Assembly (NCBI GenBank): GCA_035540495.1
Contig: DATLGL010000024.1
Location: forward strand, 3,234 to 67,233
Reading direction: 5' to 3'
Length of the DNA: 64,000 nt
From: DASVEG01 sp035540495
GTDB lineage: Bacteria; Actinomycetota; Acidimicrobiia; Acidimicrobiales; CADCTF01
Of this stretch, positions 50,118-57,845 are shown one piece after another. The notes under the pieces are model-generated. The model was not told the DNA's origin. It searched no databases and saw nothing but the letters and a program-made list of their open reading frames with translations. Position numbers and translations under genes: made by a program. Position 1 is the first letter of the stretch. Every line of letters starts with the position of its first letter.

Positions 50118-51278
50118 ATGCCGACCGTCGCCGAGCTCGTCCGCGAGCGGGCGAACCGGTTCGGCCCCATCCCGTTCGACGAGTTCGTCGAGCTCGCGCT
50201 CTACGCGCCCGAGGTCGGGTTCTACGAGTCGGGTGGCGCCGCGGGTGGCGACGCGCGAGGCGGCGATTTCCTCACCTCGCCATCGATCGGCCCTCTCTTC
50301 GGTGCCGTGCTCGCCCGCGCCCTCGACTCGTGGTGGGAGACGCTCGGCCGACCGGACTCGTTCGTCGTGATCGAAGCCGCGGCGTCGTCGGGCGATCTGT
50401 GCCGGGCGGTGCTGGCCGCGTCGCCTGCGTGCCTCCCGGCGCTGCGCTACTTGCTCGTCGAGAGGTCGGAGCGGTTGCGTGCGCTCCAGCCGGCGCATCT
50501 TCCGGTGGAGCCGGCGGCCCACGTGCTCGGCCCGGTCGCGCCGTCGGACGAGGAGGACGACGAGGGGGCCCGCGTGCTTCCCGGAGGTGGGCCACGGGTG
50601 GCGTCGCTGCCCGATCTACCGGCAGGCCCCCTCGTCGGTGTCGTGATCGCGAACGAGCTCCTCGACAACATCCCCTTCGCGTTGCTCGAACGCGGCGGGC
50701 CGGACGCCGGCTGGCTCGAGGTGCGAGTGACCGCGGACCTCGCGGAGACCACCGTCCCCGCCTCGCCCGCGCTCGCGGCGCGAGCCGAGCTGCTCGCGCC
50801 GACCGCGTCGCCGGGGGCGCGCATACCGATCCAGGCCAGAGCGGCCGACTGGCTGCGGATCGCGCTGCGCACGCTCAGCCGTGGCCGGGTCGTCGTCGTC
50901 GACTACGCGGTGGACGCGACGGCGGACCTCGCGTCGCGCCCGGTCGGCGAGTGGGTGCGGACCTATCGCTCAGGCGCGCGGGGCGGCTCGCCGCTCGACC
51001 GCCCCGGGGAGCAGGACATCACCTGTGAGGTCTGCATCGACCAGCTCAGCGCGGTCGCGGCGCCTGCCGAGAACCGGTCGCAGGCGCAGTTCCTGGCCGC
51101 ACACGGCCTCGACGATCTCGTTGCCGCCGCACGCGCGCAGTGGGAGCACGGTGCGGCCACAGGGTCGCTGGAATCGTTGAAGGCGAAGAGCCGCGTGTCG
51201 GAGGCCGGTGCGCTGACGGATCCGACCGGGCTCGGCGCGTTCCGCGTGCTCGAGTGGACCGTGCCTCAGAGCGAGTAG
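50118..51278 (+). CDS. MidA/NDUFAF7-family SAM-dependent methyltransferase
   Basis: 386 residues of the COG1565 family, whose mitochondrial member NDUFAF7 dimethylates an arginine of the 49 kDa complex I subunit during assembly. Seen: GPIPFDEFVELALYAPEVGFY at the N-terminus, GDFLTSPSIGPLFG (residues 49-62), and NELLDNIP (179-186), the counterpart of the family NExxDAxP. The SAM motif I is unusual: EAAASSG (86-92) where a Gly-rich ExGxGxG is normal. ATG start; C-terminus overlaps a convergent gene by 13 bases. Position right behind nuoN suggests a complex I assembly role. Confidence 0.85.
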   Translation: MPTVAELVRERANRFGPIPFDEFVELALYAPEVGFYESGGAAGGDARGGDFLTSPSIGPLFGAVLARALDSWWETLGRPDSFVVIEAAASSGDLCRAVLAASPACLPALRYLLVERSERLRALQPAHLPVEPAAHVLGPVAPSDEEDDEGARVLPGGGPRVASLPDLPAGPLVGVVIANELLDNIPFALLERGGPDAGWLEVRVTADLAETTVPASPALAARAELLAPTASPGARIPIQARAADWLRIALRTLSRGRVVVVDYAVDATADLASRPVGEWVRTYRSGARGGSPLDRPGEQDITCEVCIDQLSAVAAPAENRSQAQFLAAHGLDDLVAAARAQWEHGAATGSLESLKAKSRVSEAGALTDPTGLGAFRVLEWTVPQSE

Positions 51279-52501
51279 GTCGCCGCCACCGCTTCGTCGG
51301 AGAAGACGTCGGCCGGCACGTGCTCCGGACCCATCAGGAAGCCCGCGACCTGCATCAGCAACGTCGGGTTCGTGAGGAGCGCAGAGCGCCACCGCCGCCG
51401 GCGCTCTGCGCCTTCGGGTGTGAACGTGCAACGCATCTCGGTGTTGATCGCGGCACAGGTCGCCAGGCGCCACATCCGGTCGGCCCGCTCCTCGACGAAC
51501 CCCTTGAACGCGTCCGGCGACCAGTCGGAGGACGACAGCAGGATCTCCGACACCATGCGCGCGTCTCGCAGTGCGATCGACAGGCCCTGACCGATGATCG
51601 GGTCGTTCCAACCCGCGGCATCGCCGATGAGCACCACGCCGGGCGCAACGGGCGGACCGACCGTCCACGAGTCCGTCATCGGCGACCCGCCGCACGGACC
51701 GGCCGCCTCGCCGTCGGCGTAGGCCTCGGACGCGGGGAAGCACGACGTCCGGAACTGCGACAGGAAGGTCTCGGTGCGTCCGGCTCCGGTGAACTCGGGC
51801 TGCCGGGCGATGTCGACGAGGAGGTACAGCCGAGCCAGGTCGTGCTGCCGGGGGAAGGCGAGGAACAGGTTCTGCCCTGCGGTGCCGAGCGTTCCCTTCC
51901 CGTCGAAACCGGCGGCGGCCCGGACGAGCAGGCCGGCGCCGTACGTCCGAGCCGGTCGCTCCTCGAGAGCGATGCCGACCTGCTTGCGGACCGTCGACTG
52001 CCGGCCGTCGGCACCGACGACGAGTCGCGGCCGCGCCTCCTGACGAACGCCCCCGTGCGACCAGCTCACGGCGGGCCGATCGCCCGGCTCGATGTGGACA
52101 TCGGCGATGCCGCGCATCACGACGGCACCCGACCGCTCGGCGTGCTGCGACAGCGCCTCGCACGCTTCGGGATGTCCGACGTCGAGCTGGCCGGGCACGT
52201 CCGGAGCGACCATCGACGCCTGGAACGCGGTGGCCTCCGCCTCCTCCGGCGGCGTGAGCTCGTCGTACTGCGGGTACTCGGTGATGTAGGCGCCGCCCGT
52301 GGCGAGAAGGACCTCTTCGATGCGCAGCTGCTGCACCTCGCGGACGCCCCACGGGACGATCGTCTCGCCTCGCACGCGGTCCTTGTAGGTGACCTGCTGC
52401 TCGAGCACCAGCACCGACAGCCCTGCGCTCGCGAGCTGCGCGGCAAGAGCCGACCCGCCTATCCCTGCACCGACGATGACGACGTCGTGCTGCTGTTCCA
52501 T
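51266..52501 (-). CDS. FAD-dependent oxidoreductase (geranylgeranyl-reductase/hydroxylase type)
   Basis: 411 residues. N-terminal FAD-binding VIVGAGIGGSALAAQL, the second glutamate region VLEQQ, and the GD motif VVLIGDAAGWNDPIIGQGLSIALRDA place it among group A flavin monooxygenases and geranylgeranyl-reductase-like proteins. No membrane helix. Start ATG 52501 has GGGAGG about 7 bases upstream; longer readings overlap the divergent gene. Substrate unknown. The 38-base gap to the divergent gene holds no obvious operator. Confidence 0.82.
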   Translation of the reverse strand: MEQQHDVVIVGAGIGGSALAAQLASAGLSVLVLEQQVTYKDRVRGETIVPWGVREVQQLRIEEVLLATGGAYITEYPQYDELTPPEEAEATAFQASMVAPDVPGQLDVGHPEACEALSQHAERSGAVVMRGIADVHIEPGDRPAVSWSHGGVRQEARPRLVVGADGRQSTVRKQVGIALEERPARTYGAGLLVRAAAGFDGKGTLGTAGQNLFLAFPRQHDLARLYLLVDIARQPEFTGAGRTETFLSQFRTSCFPASEAYADGEAAGPCGGSPMTDSWTVGPPVAPGVVLIGDAAGWNDPIIGQGLSIALRDARMVSEILLSSSDWSPDAFKGFVEERADRMWRLATCAAINTEMRCTFTPEGAERRRRWRSALLTNPTLLMQVAGFLMGPEHVPADVFSDEAVAATYSL

Positions 52502-52539
52502 GGCTTGACCTCCCGCCGGGTTCGCGACCACGGTGGCAC

Positions 52540-53307
52540 ATGGACGGTGCTGCTGTCCGCGATGTGGCGCGGCGGCTCCGTGCGGCCGGGTGCGTGGCGG
52601 CCGACGAGGAGGCAGCCGAGCTCGTCGCGATGGCGCGCAACGGCGAGCACCTCGACGCAATGATCGCTCGGCGTGTCGGGGGTGAGCCGCTCGCGTGGAT
52701 CACCGGCGCCGTCACCTTCTGCGGCATGAACGTGACGGTGGCGCCCGGCGTGTACGTGCCTCGGTGGCAGTCGGAGGTCGTGGCGCTCGAGGCCGCGTCA
52801 CGCCTCCGCGACGGCGGTCGCGCGGTCGACCTGTGCTGCGGTTCGGGGGCGGTGGCGAAGGTGCTCACACGGCGTGTTCCCGCCTCGGAGGTCGTCGCGA
52901 CGGACCTCGACGATCGTGCCGTCGCGTGCGCCCGATCGAACGGCGTGGATGCACGTCCGGGAGACCTGTTCGGCCCCGTCGGCGCTGCGTGGCGGGGAAC
53001 GGTCGACGTCGTCGTGGCGGTTCCGCCGTACGTGCCTACCGACCACCTCGCCAAGCTGGCGCCGACGCCGGAGCCACGCGTGGCGCTCGACGGTGGCGGC
53101 GACGGCCTCGCGGTCATCCGCCGTGTCGTCGAGACGTCACCGGCGTGGCTGCGCGAGGGTGGATCGCTCGTCGTCGAGCTCGGCGCGCCGCAGGTGGACG
53201 TCGTCACTCGCGTCGTGGCGTCACGCGGGTTCACCGACGTCGAGGTCCTCCGTGATGGCGACGACGACGTGTGCGGCGTCGCGTGCCGGTTCCGGCAACC
53301 TCGGTGA
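52540..53307 (+). CDS. PrmC-related methyltransferase with VPPY in place of NPPY
   Basis: 255 residues, HemK/PrmC-like SAM methyltransferase: SAM loop DLCCGSGA (97-104), VYVPRWQSE region, and GGGDGLAVIRR. The catalytic NPPY, which in PrmC positions the glutamine substrate, reads VPPY (V161-Y164; the codon is gtt). It matches the branch of PrmC-related actinobacterial proteins of unknown substrate (EPRVALDG block). Probably not the main release-factor methyltransferase, or inactive on Gln. ATG start. Confidence 0.78.
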   Translation: MDGAAVRDVARRLRAAGCVAADEEAAELVAMARNGEHLDAMIARRVGGEPLAWITGAVTFCGMNVTVAPGVYVPRWQSEVVALEAASRLRDGGRAVDLCCGSGAVAKVLTRRVPASEVVATDLDDRAVACARSNGVDARPGDLFGPVGAAWRGTVDVVVAVPPYVPTDHLAKLAPTPEPRVALDGGGDGLAVIRRVVETSPAWLREGGSLVVELGAPQVDVVTRVVASRGFTDVEVLRDGDDDVCGVACRFRQPR

Positions 53308-53330
53308 CCGCCTCTACAGTTCCCGTCGTT

Positions 53331-54764
53331 ATGCGGCGGTTGCTCCTGGTCCTGGTCGTCTCCCTCCTCGGCGTCGTGCCGATCGCGCTCGGCGCGTCTC
53401 CGGCCGCGGCCGCTGGCGACGACACCGTGCTCGCGTTCGGCGACGCGCCGTTCGCCGGCTCGACGTCGTCGATGTCGCTCAACCAGCCGCTCGTGGGCTT
53501 CGCTGCCGCGAGCGACGGGCAGGGCTACTGGCTGCTCGGCCGCGACGGCGGCATCTTCTCGTTCGGCTCGGCCCGGTTCTTCGGGTCGACCGGAAACATC
53601 CGACTCAACCAGCCGATCGTGTCGATGGCGCCGACCCGCAGCGGCAACGGCTACTGGTTGGTGGCCTCCGACGGCGGCGTGTTCACGTTCGGCGACGCCG
53701 CGTTCCACGGGTCGACCGGCAGCATCCGTCTCGCTCGACCGATCATCGGGATCCAGCCGACGCCGACCGGCAACGGCTACTGGCTCGTGGCATCCGACGG
53801 CGGGGTGTTCACCTTCGGCGATGCGGCCTTCCACGGGTCGGCCGCGAATCTGCGCCTCGGGCGGCCGATGGTCGGGTTCGCCGCCACCCCCACCGGGGGC
53901 GGCTACTGGATGGTCGCCGGCGACGGCGCCGTCTACGCCTTCGGCGATGCGCCCTACCTCGGCAACGCGCCCGGCCACGCGTTCGTGACCGGCATCGCCG
54001 GCGCTCGCGACGGCCAGGGCTACTGGCTCGTCGACCAGAACGGCGGCGTGTTCACGTTCGGCAGCGCGCCCTTCGCCGGCTCCGGCTCCGGATCGGTTCC
54101 TGCTGGCCGCTCCGTGTTCGGGATCCAGCGCACGCCGTCGGGCAACGGCTACTGGCTCGCAGCCGGTGTGCCGCCTCTGGCAGCGGGCTCGTCTGGCTCA
54201 GCGGTCGCGAACCTGCAGGCCCGCCTCGACGCGCTCGGCTACTGGGTGCCGGTCGACGGTCGGTTCGGGACGCTGACCACCCAGGCGCTCTACGCGATCC
54301 AGAAGTCGGCGGGCATCGCCCGCACCGGTCAGTTCGACGCTGCGACGCAGCGCGTCCTCGACAGCAACTTCGTACCGACGCCGCGGTCGACGTCCGGCTA
54401 CGTGGCGGAGGTCGACAAGACCCGCCAGATCGTCATGCTCGTCAGCAACGGGCGCGTGCTCAAGGTCTTCAACACCTCGACCGGCAACGGTGAGCGCTAC
54501 CGGTCGGGCAGCGGTTACGAGATCGCCCGCACCCCCGAGGGCACGTTCCGCATCTACAACCAGATCAACGGACTCCGGATCTCCGAGCTCGGCGAGCTCT
54601 GGCGGCCCAAGTACTTCACCGGCGGGTACGCCTTCCACGGCTCGCCGAGCATCCCGCCGTATCCGGCGTCGCACGGCTGCGTCCGCCTCTCGAACGCCGC
54701 GATGAACTGGATCTGGGACACCAACGCCCTCCCCATGGGCACCCCCGTCATCGTCTACTCGTAG
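53331..54764 (+). CDS. Secreted L,D-transpeptidase with six-repeat domain and peptidoglycan-binding domain
   Basis: 477 residues. Signal peptide 1-27 (LLLVLVVSLLGVVPIALGASPAAAA, cleaved after AAA). Residues 30-283 hold six repeats of about 43 residues, each with an FGDAPFxGS-type turn and a GNGYWL strand. Next a PG_binding_1 domain (about 285-345; AVANLQARLDALGYWVPVDGRFG). The C-terminal YkuD domain has the active-site SHGCVRLSN with C450 and H448. It forms or edits 3-3 cross-links in the cell wall. Start ATG 53331; TACAGT lies 10 bases upstream. Confidence 0.88.
   Translation: MRRLLLVLVVSLLGVVPIALGASPAAAAGDDTVLAFGDAPFAGSTSSMSLNQPLVGFAAASDGQGYWLLGRDGGIFSFGSARFFGSTGNIRLNQPIVSMAPTRSGNGYWLVASDGGVFTFGDAAFHGSTGSIRLARPIIGIQPTPTGNGYWLVASDGGVFTFGDAAFHGSAANLRLGRPMVGFAATPTGGGYWMVAGDGAVYAFGDAPYLGNAPGHAFVTGIAGARDGQGYWLVDQNGGVFTFGSAPFAGSGSGSVPAGRSVFGIQRTPSGNGYWLAAGVPPLAAGSSGSAVANLQARLDALGYWVPVDGRFGTLTTQALYAIQKSAGIARTGQFDAATQRVLDSNFVPTPRSTSGYVAEVDKTRQIVMLVSNGRVLKVFNTSTGNGERYRSGSGYEIARTPEGTFRIYNQINGLRISELGELWRPKYFTGGYAFHGSPSIPPYPASHGCVRLSNAAMNWIWDTNALPMGTPVIVYS
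53418..54182 (+). repeat. Six tandem repeats of about 129 bases inside the transpeptidase gene
   Basis: The coding repeat is visible as DNA: ggcggcgtgttcac recurs in several units, and units 3 and 4 share long near-identical runs. The protein unit is about 43 residues with GYW and FG marks. Units 1, 5 and 6 are more diverged. Good identity between neighbours suggests unequal crossover or gene conversion. Confidence 0.6.
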
Positions 54765-54784
54765 CCCCACGGGCGCGCGTTTGC

Positions 54785-54835
54785 GTGACCTGCGCGACAT
54801 CCGCTGCCCTCAGGCGTTCGTTCGTCGCGCAGGTC
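54785..54835. repeat. Extragenic palindrome, copy 1
   Basis: Left arm GACCTGCGCGAC (54787-54798) and right arm GTCGCGCAGGTC (54824-54835) are perfect complements with 25 bases between. The 15-mer GTGACCTGCGCGACA and the 14-mer TTCGTCGCGCAGGT recur unchanged in copy 2 (55851-55900), with the same 25-base spacing but a different loop. Copy 1 lies 5 bases past the stop of the AbiEi/DUF559 gene, between convergent genes; it might also terminate transcription, though no T-run follows. Confidence 0.7.
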
Positions 54836-54839
54836 GCGA

Positions 54840-55766
54840 TCAGGCGGCGCGACGGCCCTCGAGGAGCCGTTCCACCGTGCGGACGATGTAGTCGCGGTCT
54901 TCTGTGAGGTGGGTCCACGTGAACTCGAGCAGGGTCTTGCCCGAGAGGTTGAGGTCGTTGTTCCGCTCGGCATCGCGGTCGAGCGAGTTGCGGCTCGAGT
55001 GCCATCGGTACCCGAGCACCTCGAGCACCGCGTCGACATCGTCGTACGCGTAGTCGCTGTAGGCGAACGAGACGTCTTCCCGCAGCACCTGTCGCTGTCG
55101 AGTCGGGAGCGGCAACCCCGCGTCTCGCAGGATCTGGAAGAACAACGTCTCGGCGTCGCTCCCGTTGCGCCTCCCGTCCCGCACGACGCGCTCGACGAGT
55201 TGGGCGAGTCGAGACGTACGCTTGCCCCGCCGTGCGACGCGCTCGCACAGAGCCGCGAGCGACGGAAGATCGGTCTCTCCCCGTCGGACGCCGCACTCGT
55301 ACACCCGCTCCAACACCTTCAGGCTCGTACCGGTCGCGGCGAGGTCGAGCAGGATCCGCGTGACCGTGGCGATCCGCAGCCCGGCGTCGTCCACCCATTC
55401 GTCGCCGGTGGCATCCGTCGAGTAGTGGATCGTGACGCCCTTCAGCGGGCGGACCCGGCGGGACGTGGTCACGTCGATCCCTGCCCTCTTGACGCCGTCG
55501 AGTTCTCGCAGCATGGCGGCGCATCTGTGGCTGACGAAGGAGCCGTCGCCGGCGTACAACTGAGCGGTGAACGCTCGCTGTTCGAACGTCCGCTCCCACT
55601 GGGGCAGCGCGTAGACGTTCGGCGCCACGAGGATCCAGCGTCGTCTCGCGAGCTTCCGCTCGATCTGGCGCGGCGTGAACCCGCGCTCCTTCGCCTGCGC
55701 ACGGGAGAACACCCCATGCTGAGCCATCGCGATGGTCACGATCGCCGCGTCCTGTTCCTCCGTCAC
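54840..55766 (-). CDS. AbiEi-type winged helix fused to DUF559 nuclease-like domain
   Basis: 308 residues. The N-terminal 80 residues fit the AbiEi antitoxin winged helix (MAQHGVFSRAQAKERGFTPRQIERKL, then WILVAPNVYALPQ). The C-terminal 100 residues fit DUF559, related to very-short-patch-repair endonucleases: VDAVLEVLGYRWHSSRNSLDRDAERNNDL, where the family has E-V-D-G-x-x-H; here the Asp is Leu. No AbiEii toxin is adjacent. GTG start is supported by GGAGG 5 bases upstream. The gene sits between two copies of one palindrome in the same orientation, and downstream of sppA on the same strand. Confidence 0.75.
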   Translation of the reverse strand: MTEEQDAAIVTIAMAQHGVFSRAQAKERGFTPRQIERKLARRRWILVAPNVYALPQWERTFEQRAFTAQLYAGDGSFVSHRCAAMLRELDGVKRAGIDVTTSRRVRPLKGVTIHYSTDATGDEWVDDAGLRIATVTRILLDLAATGTSLKVLERVYECGVRRGETDLPSLAALCERVARRGKRTSRLAQLVERVVRDGRRNGSDAETLFFQILRDAGLPLPTRQRQVLREDVSFAYSDYAYDDVDAVLEVLGYRWHSSRNSLDRDAERNNDLNLSGKTLLEFTWTHLTEDRDYIVRTVERLLEGRRAA

Positions 55767-55850
55767 CAGAACCTCCGGACTCGAGATGCATCCGGCGGCG
55801 ACGGCCGCGAGGCGACCGACGTTCGCACACGGCCTGCGCGGGTTCAAGAG

Positions 55851-55900
55851 GTGACCTGCGCGACAGATCCCCCTCTCCGGGTGGGGTTCGTCGCGCAGGT
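55851..55900. repeat. Extragenic palindrome, copy 2
   Basis: Arms ACCTGCGCGAC (55854-55864) and GTCGCGCAGGT (55890-55900), 25 bases apart as in copy 1. The loop contains a further CCCC/GGGG pairing (55870-55873 with 55883-55886), so a stem with an inner hairpin is possible. It lies 84 bases upstream of the AbiEi/DUF559 start and 33 past the sppA stop. It could be an operator for the winged-helix protein. Confidence 0.7.
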
Positions 55901-55933
55901 GGACGACGTGCGGGCTGAGGAGGACCGAGGCGG

Positions 55934-57802
55934 TTAGCGGATGGTCCAGTCGTCGCGGTCGAGGCCGCAGTGGAGGACGCCTCGCTCGCGCCCGAGGCCG
56001 AGGGCCGCGAAGACGGGGGACAGCGAGCGCAACACCGCAAGAACGCCCTTGGGGTCTTCGCTGTTGCGGCCGGCGGACGAGCGCAGAGCGCCCACCTTCG
56101 ACGTCTTCGGGTAGTCGACCAACCGCACGGCGGCCTCGGCGTCGAGACCGGCGACCTCGCGCACGTGCCGGAGGGCGGTGTGGAACCCGCCGAGTTCGTC
56201 GACGAGGCCTCGCTCGACGGCATCGGCACCGGTCCAGACCCGCCCGCGCGCGACCTCGCGCACCTCGTCGCGCGTCATCGACCGCCCGGCCGCGACCTTG
56301 CCCGTGAAGTCGGCGTAGATGTGGTCGAGCCACCCGGAGAACGTCGCCCGCTCCGACTCGTCGAACTCCTTGTTCAGCGAGAGCATCCCCGCGTGCGCTG
56401 CGGTCGACAGCGACTCGACGTCGAAGCCGATCTTGTCCTTCGCCCGAGCGATCACCGGCTTCTGCGCCACGACGCCGATCGAGCCGGTGACGGTGCCCGG
56501 TTGGGCGACGATGCGGGACGCGGCCATCGACATGTAGTAGCCACCGGAAGCAGCCACGTCGCCCATCGAGGCGACGACCGGCTTGCCGGCCTCACCGGCG
56601 CGTACGACCTCGCGCCACATCGTCTCGCTGCCGACGGCCGACCCGCCCGGGCTGCTCACCCGGAGGAGGATCGCCTTCACCTTCTTGTCGGCGACGGCTT
56701 TGCGGATCGTCGACGCGACGCGGTCGGCGGCGATCGACGCCGACGGCGACAGCGGGTTGATCGGCACCTTCGTCCGCTCGATCGCGCCGACGGCCGTGAT
56801 CACGGCGACCACAGGCTGGCCCAGCGAGGTCAGCCCGCCGCTGCGTACGGCGAACCGCCGGTACCGCGGGAGCCAGCGCAGCTCGGCACCGTCGCCGGCC
56901 AACGCCTTCGCTCGTTCGACGGCCTCGTCCCGGAACCCGACGACATCGATCAACCCGGCATCGAGCGCCTCGTGCGCGAACAACGGGGCTCGATCGGCCG
57001 CGGCCTGCACGTCGGCAGCAGGCAGGGAACGGGCCGACGCCACTCCCGCCACGATCTGCTCCCACTGCGATTCGAGCAACCGCTCGAGCGCCTCGCGATG
57101 CGCCGGCGTGAACCCCGTCTCGACCAGTTGGTTCGCCGCGTTCTTGTATTCGTAGCGCCCCTCGACGGTGACGTCGATCCCGAGGCGATCGAGCGCACGC
57201 TTCACGAAGTTGACGTCGCGATGCAGCCCCACGAGTCCGACCTCGCCGCTCGGCTGGACGACGATCTCGTCGAACGCCGACGCCAGGTAGTACGACCCGT
57301 TCCCGCCACCCAGCTGACCGAACGAGTCGGCGAACGCGATCGCCTTCTTGCCCGCCGCGCGGAACCGCAGCACCGCGTCACGGATCTCCTGGATCGACGC
57401 GAGCGCACCTGCGTCGAAGGTGATGTAGCCGATGAGCGTCCGCACCCGTTCGTCGCCGGCGGCGCGGTCGATCGTCTCCACGACCTCCCGCAGCGTCAGC
57501 GTGCGCGACGCGGTCAGGGCGGCGAGGGGGTTGTCGCCGTGCGACTCCGGCGGGATCGACGACAGGTCGACCTCGAGCACGATCCGCTTCGGCAGCGGCC
57601 GGCCGAGCAACCGGAGCACGACGGTGACCAAGAACAGCGCAGCGAACAGCGCGAGCGAACGCATCGCGTAGTCGCCGGCGTCGCGCGACGACCGGACGAC
57701 GTAGACGAAGAACGCGCCGATCACCGTCAGCACCAGCACGGCGAGCGCGGCCAAGGCCACCGTTCTCCGAAGGTTGAAGAGCGTTCTCCGCCAGCTGCCC
57801 AT
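55934..57802 (-). CDS. sppA: Signal peptide peptidase SppA, long (67K) type
   Basis: Membrane-bound serine protease that degrades cleaved signal peptides. 622 residues with two hydrophobic helices at the N-terminus (about 14-36 and 46-66) and two tandem peptidase domains. The general-base lysine K220 lies in the first domain (EYKNAAN) and the nucleophile S419 in the second (GDVAASGGYY), as in the E. coli enzyme. ATG start with TAGGCT six bases upstream and no ribosome site. Divergent from acs. Confidence 0.92.
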   Translation of the reverse strand: MGSWRRTLFNLRRTVALAALAVLVLTVIGAFFVYVVRSSRDAGDYAMRSLALFAALFLVTVVLRLLGRPLPKRIVLEVDLSSIPPESHGDNPLAALTASRTLTLREVVETIDRAAGDERVRTLIGYITFDAGALASIQEIRDAVLRFRAAGKKAIAFADSFGQLGGGNGSYYLASAFDEIVVQPSGEVGLVGLHRDVNFVKRALDRLGIDVTVEGRYEYKNAANQLVETGFTPAHREALERLLESQWEQIVAGVASARSLPAADVQAAADRAPLFAHEALDAGLIDVVGFRDEAVERAKALAGDGAELRWLPRYRRFAVRSGGLTSLGQPVVAVITAVGAIERTKVPINPLSPSASIAADRVASTIRKAVADKKVKAILLRVSSPGGSAVGSETMWREVVRAGEAGKPVVASMGDVAASGGYYMSMAASRIVAQPGTVTGSIGVVAQKPVIARAKDKIGFDVESLSTAAHAGMLSLNKEFDESERATFSGWLDHIYADFTGKVAAGRSMTRDEVREVARGRVWTGADAVERGLVDELGGFHTALRHVREVAGLDAEAAVRLVDYPKTSKVGALRSSAGRNSEDPKGVLAVLRSLSPVFAALGLGRERGVLHCGLDRDDWTIR

Positions 57803-57808
57803 CCGCGG

Positions 57809-57837
57809 AGCCTATGAGAACGGTCCCTCGCTAAGGT
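57809..57837. promoter_or_regulatory. Divergent -10 hexamers for sppA and acs
   Basis: Minus strand TAGGCT (57814 to 57809) ends 6 bases before the sppA ATG; plus strand TAAGGT (57832-57837) ends 8 bases before the acs ATG. Neither gene has a ribosome site. Both fit leaderless starts in a 43-base divergent gap. Confidence 0.45.
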
Positions 57838-57845
57838 CCCGAAAC

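Noticed and set aside
50970..53978. 1002-codon minus-strand open frame across the methyltransferase, FAD and PrmC-like genes
   Set aside because: It mixes a shadow of three convincing genes and has no recognisable domain or low-bias composition; Arg/Ala/Gly-rich reading typical of antisense frames in GC-rich DNA.
54785..54835. Copy 1 palindrome as an ordinary intrinsic terminator only
   Set aside because: No T-run follows on either strand, the 25-base loop is long, and the arms recur at the other side of the gene with the same spacing.
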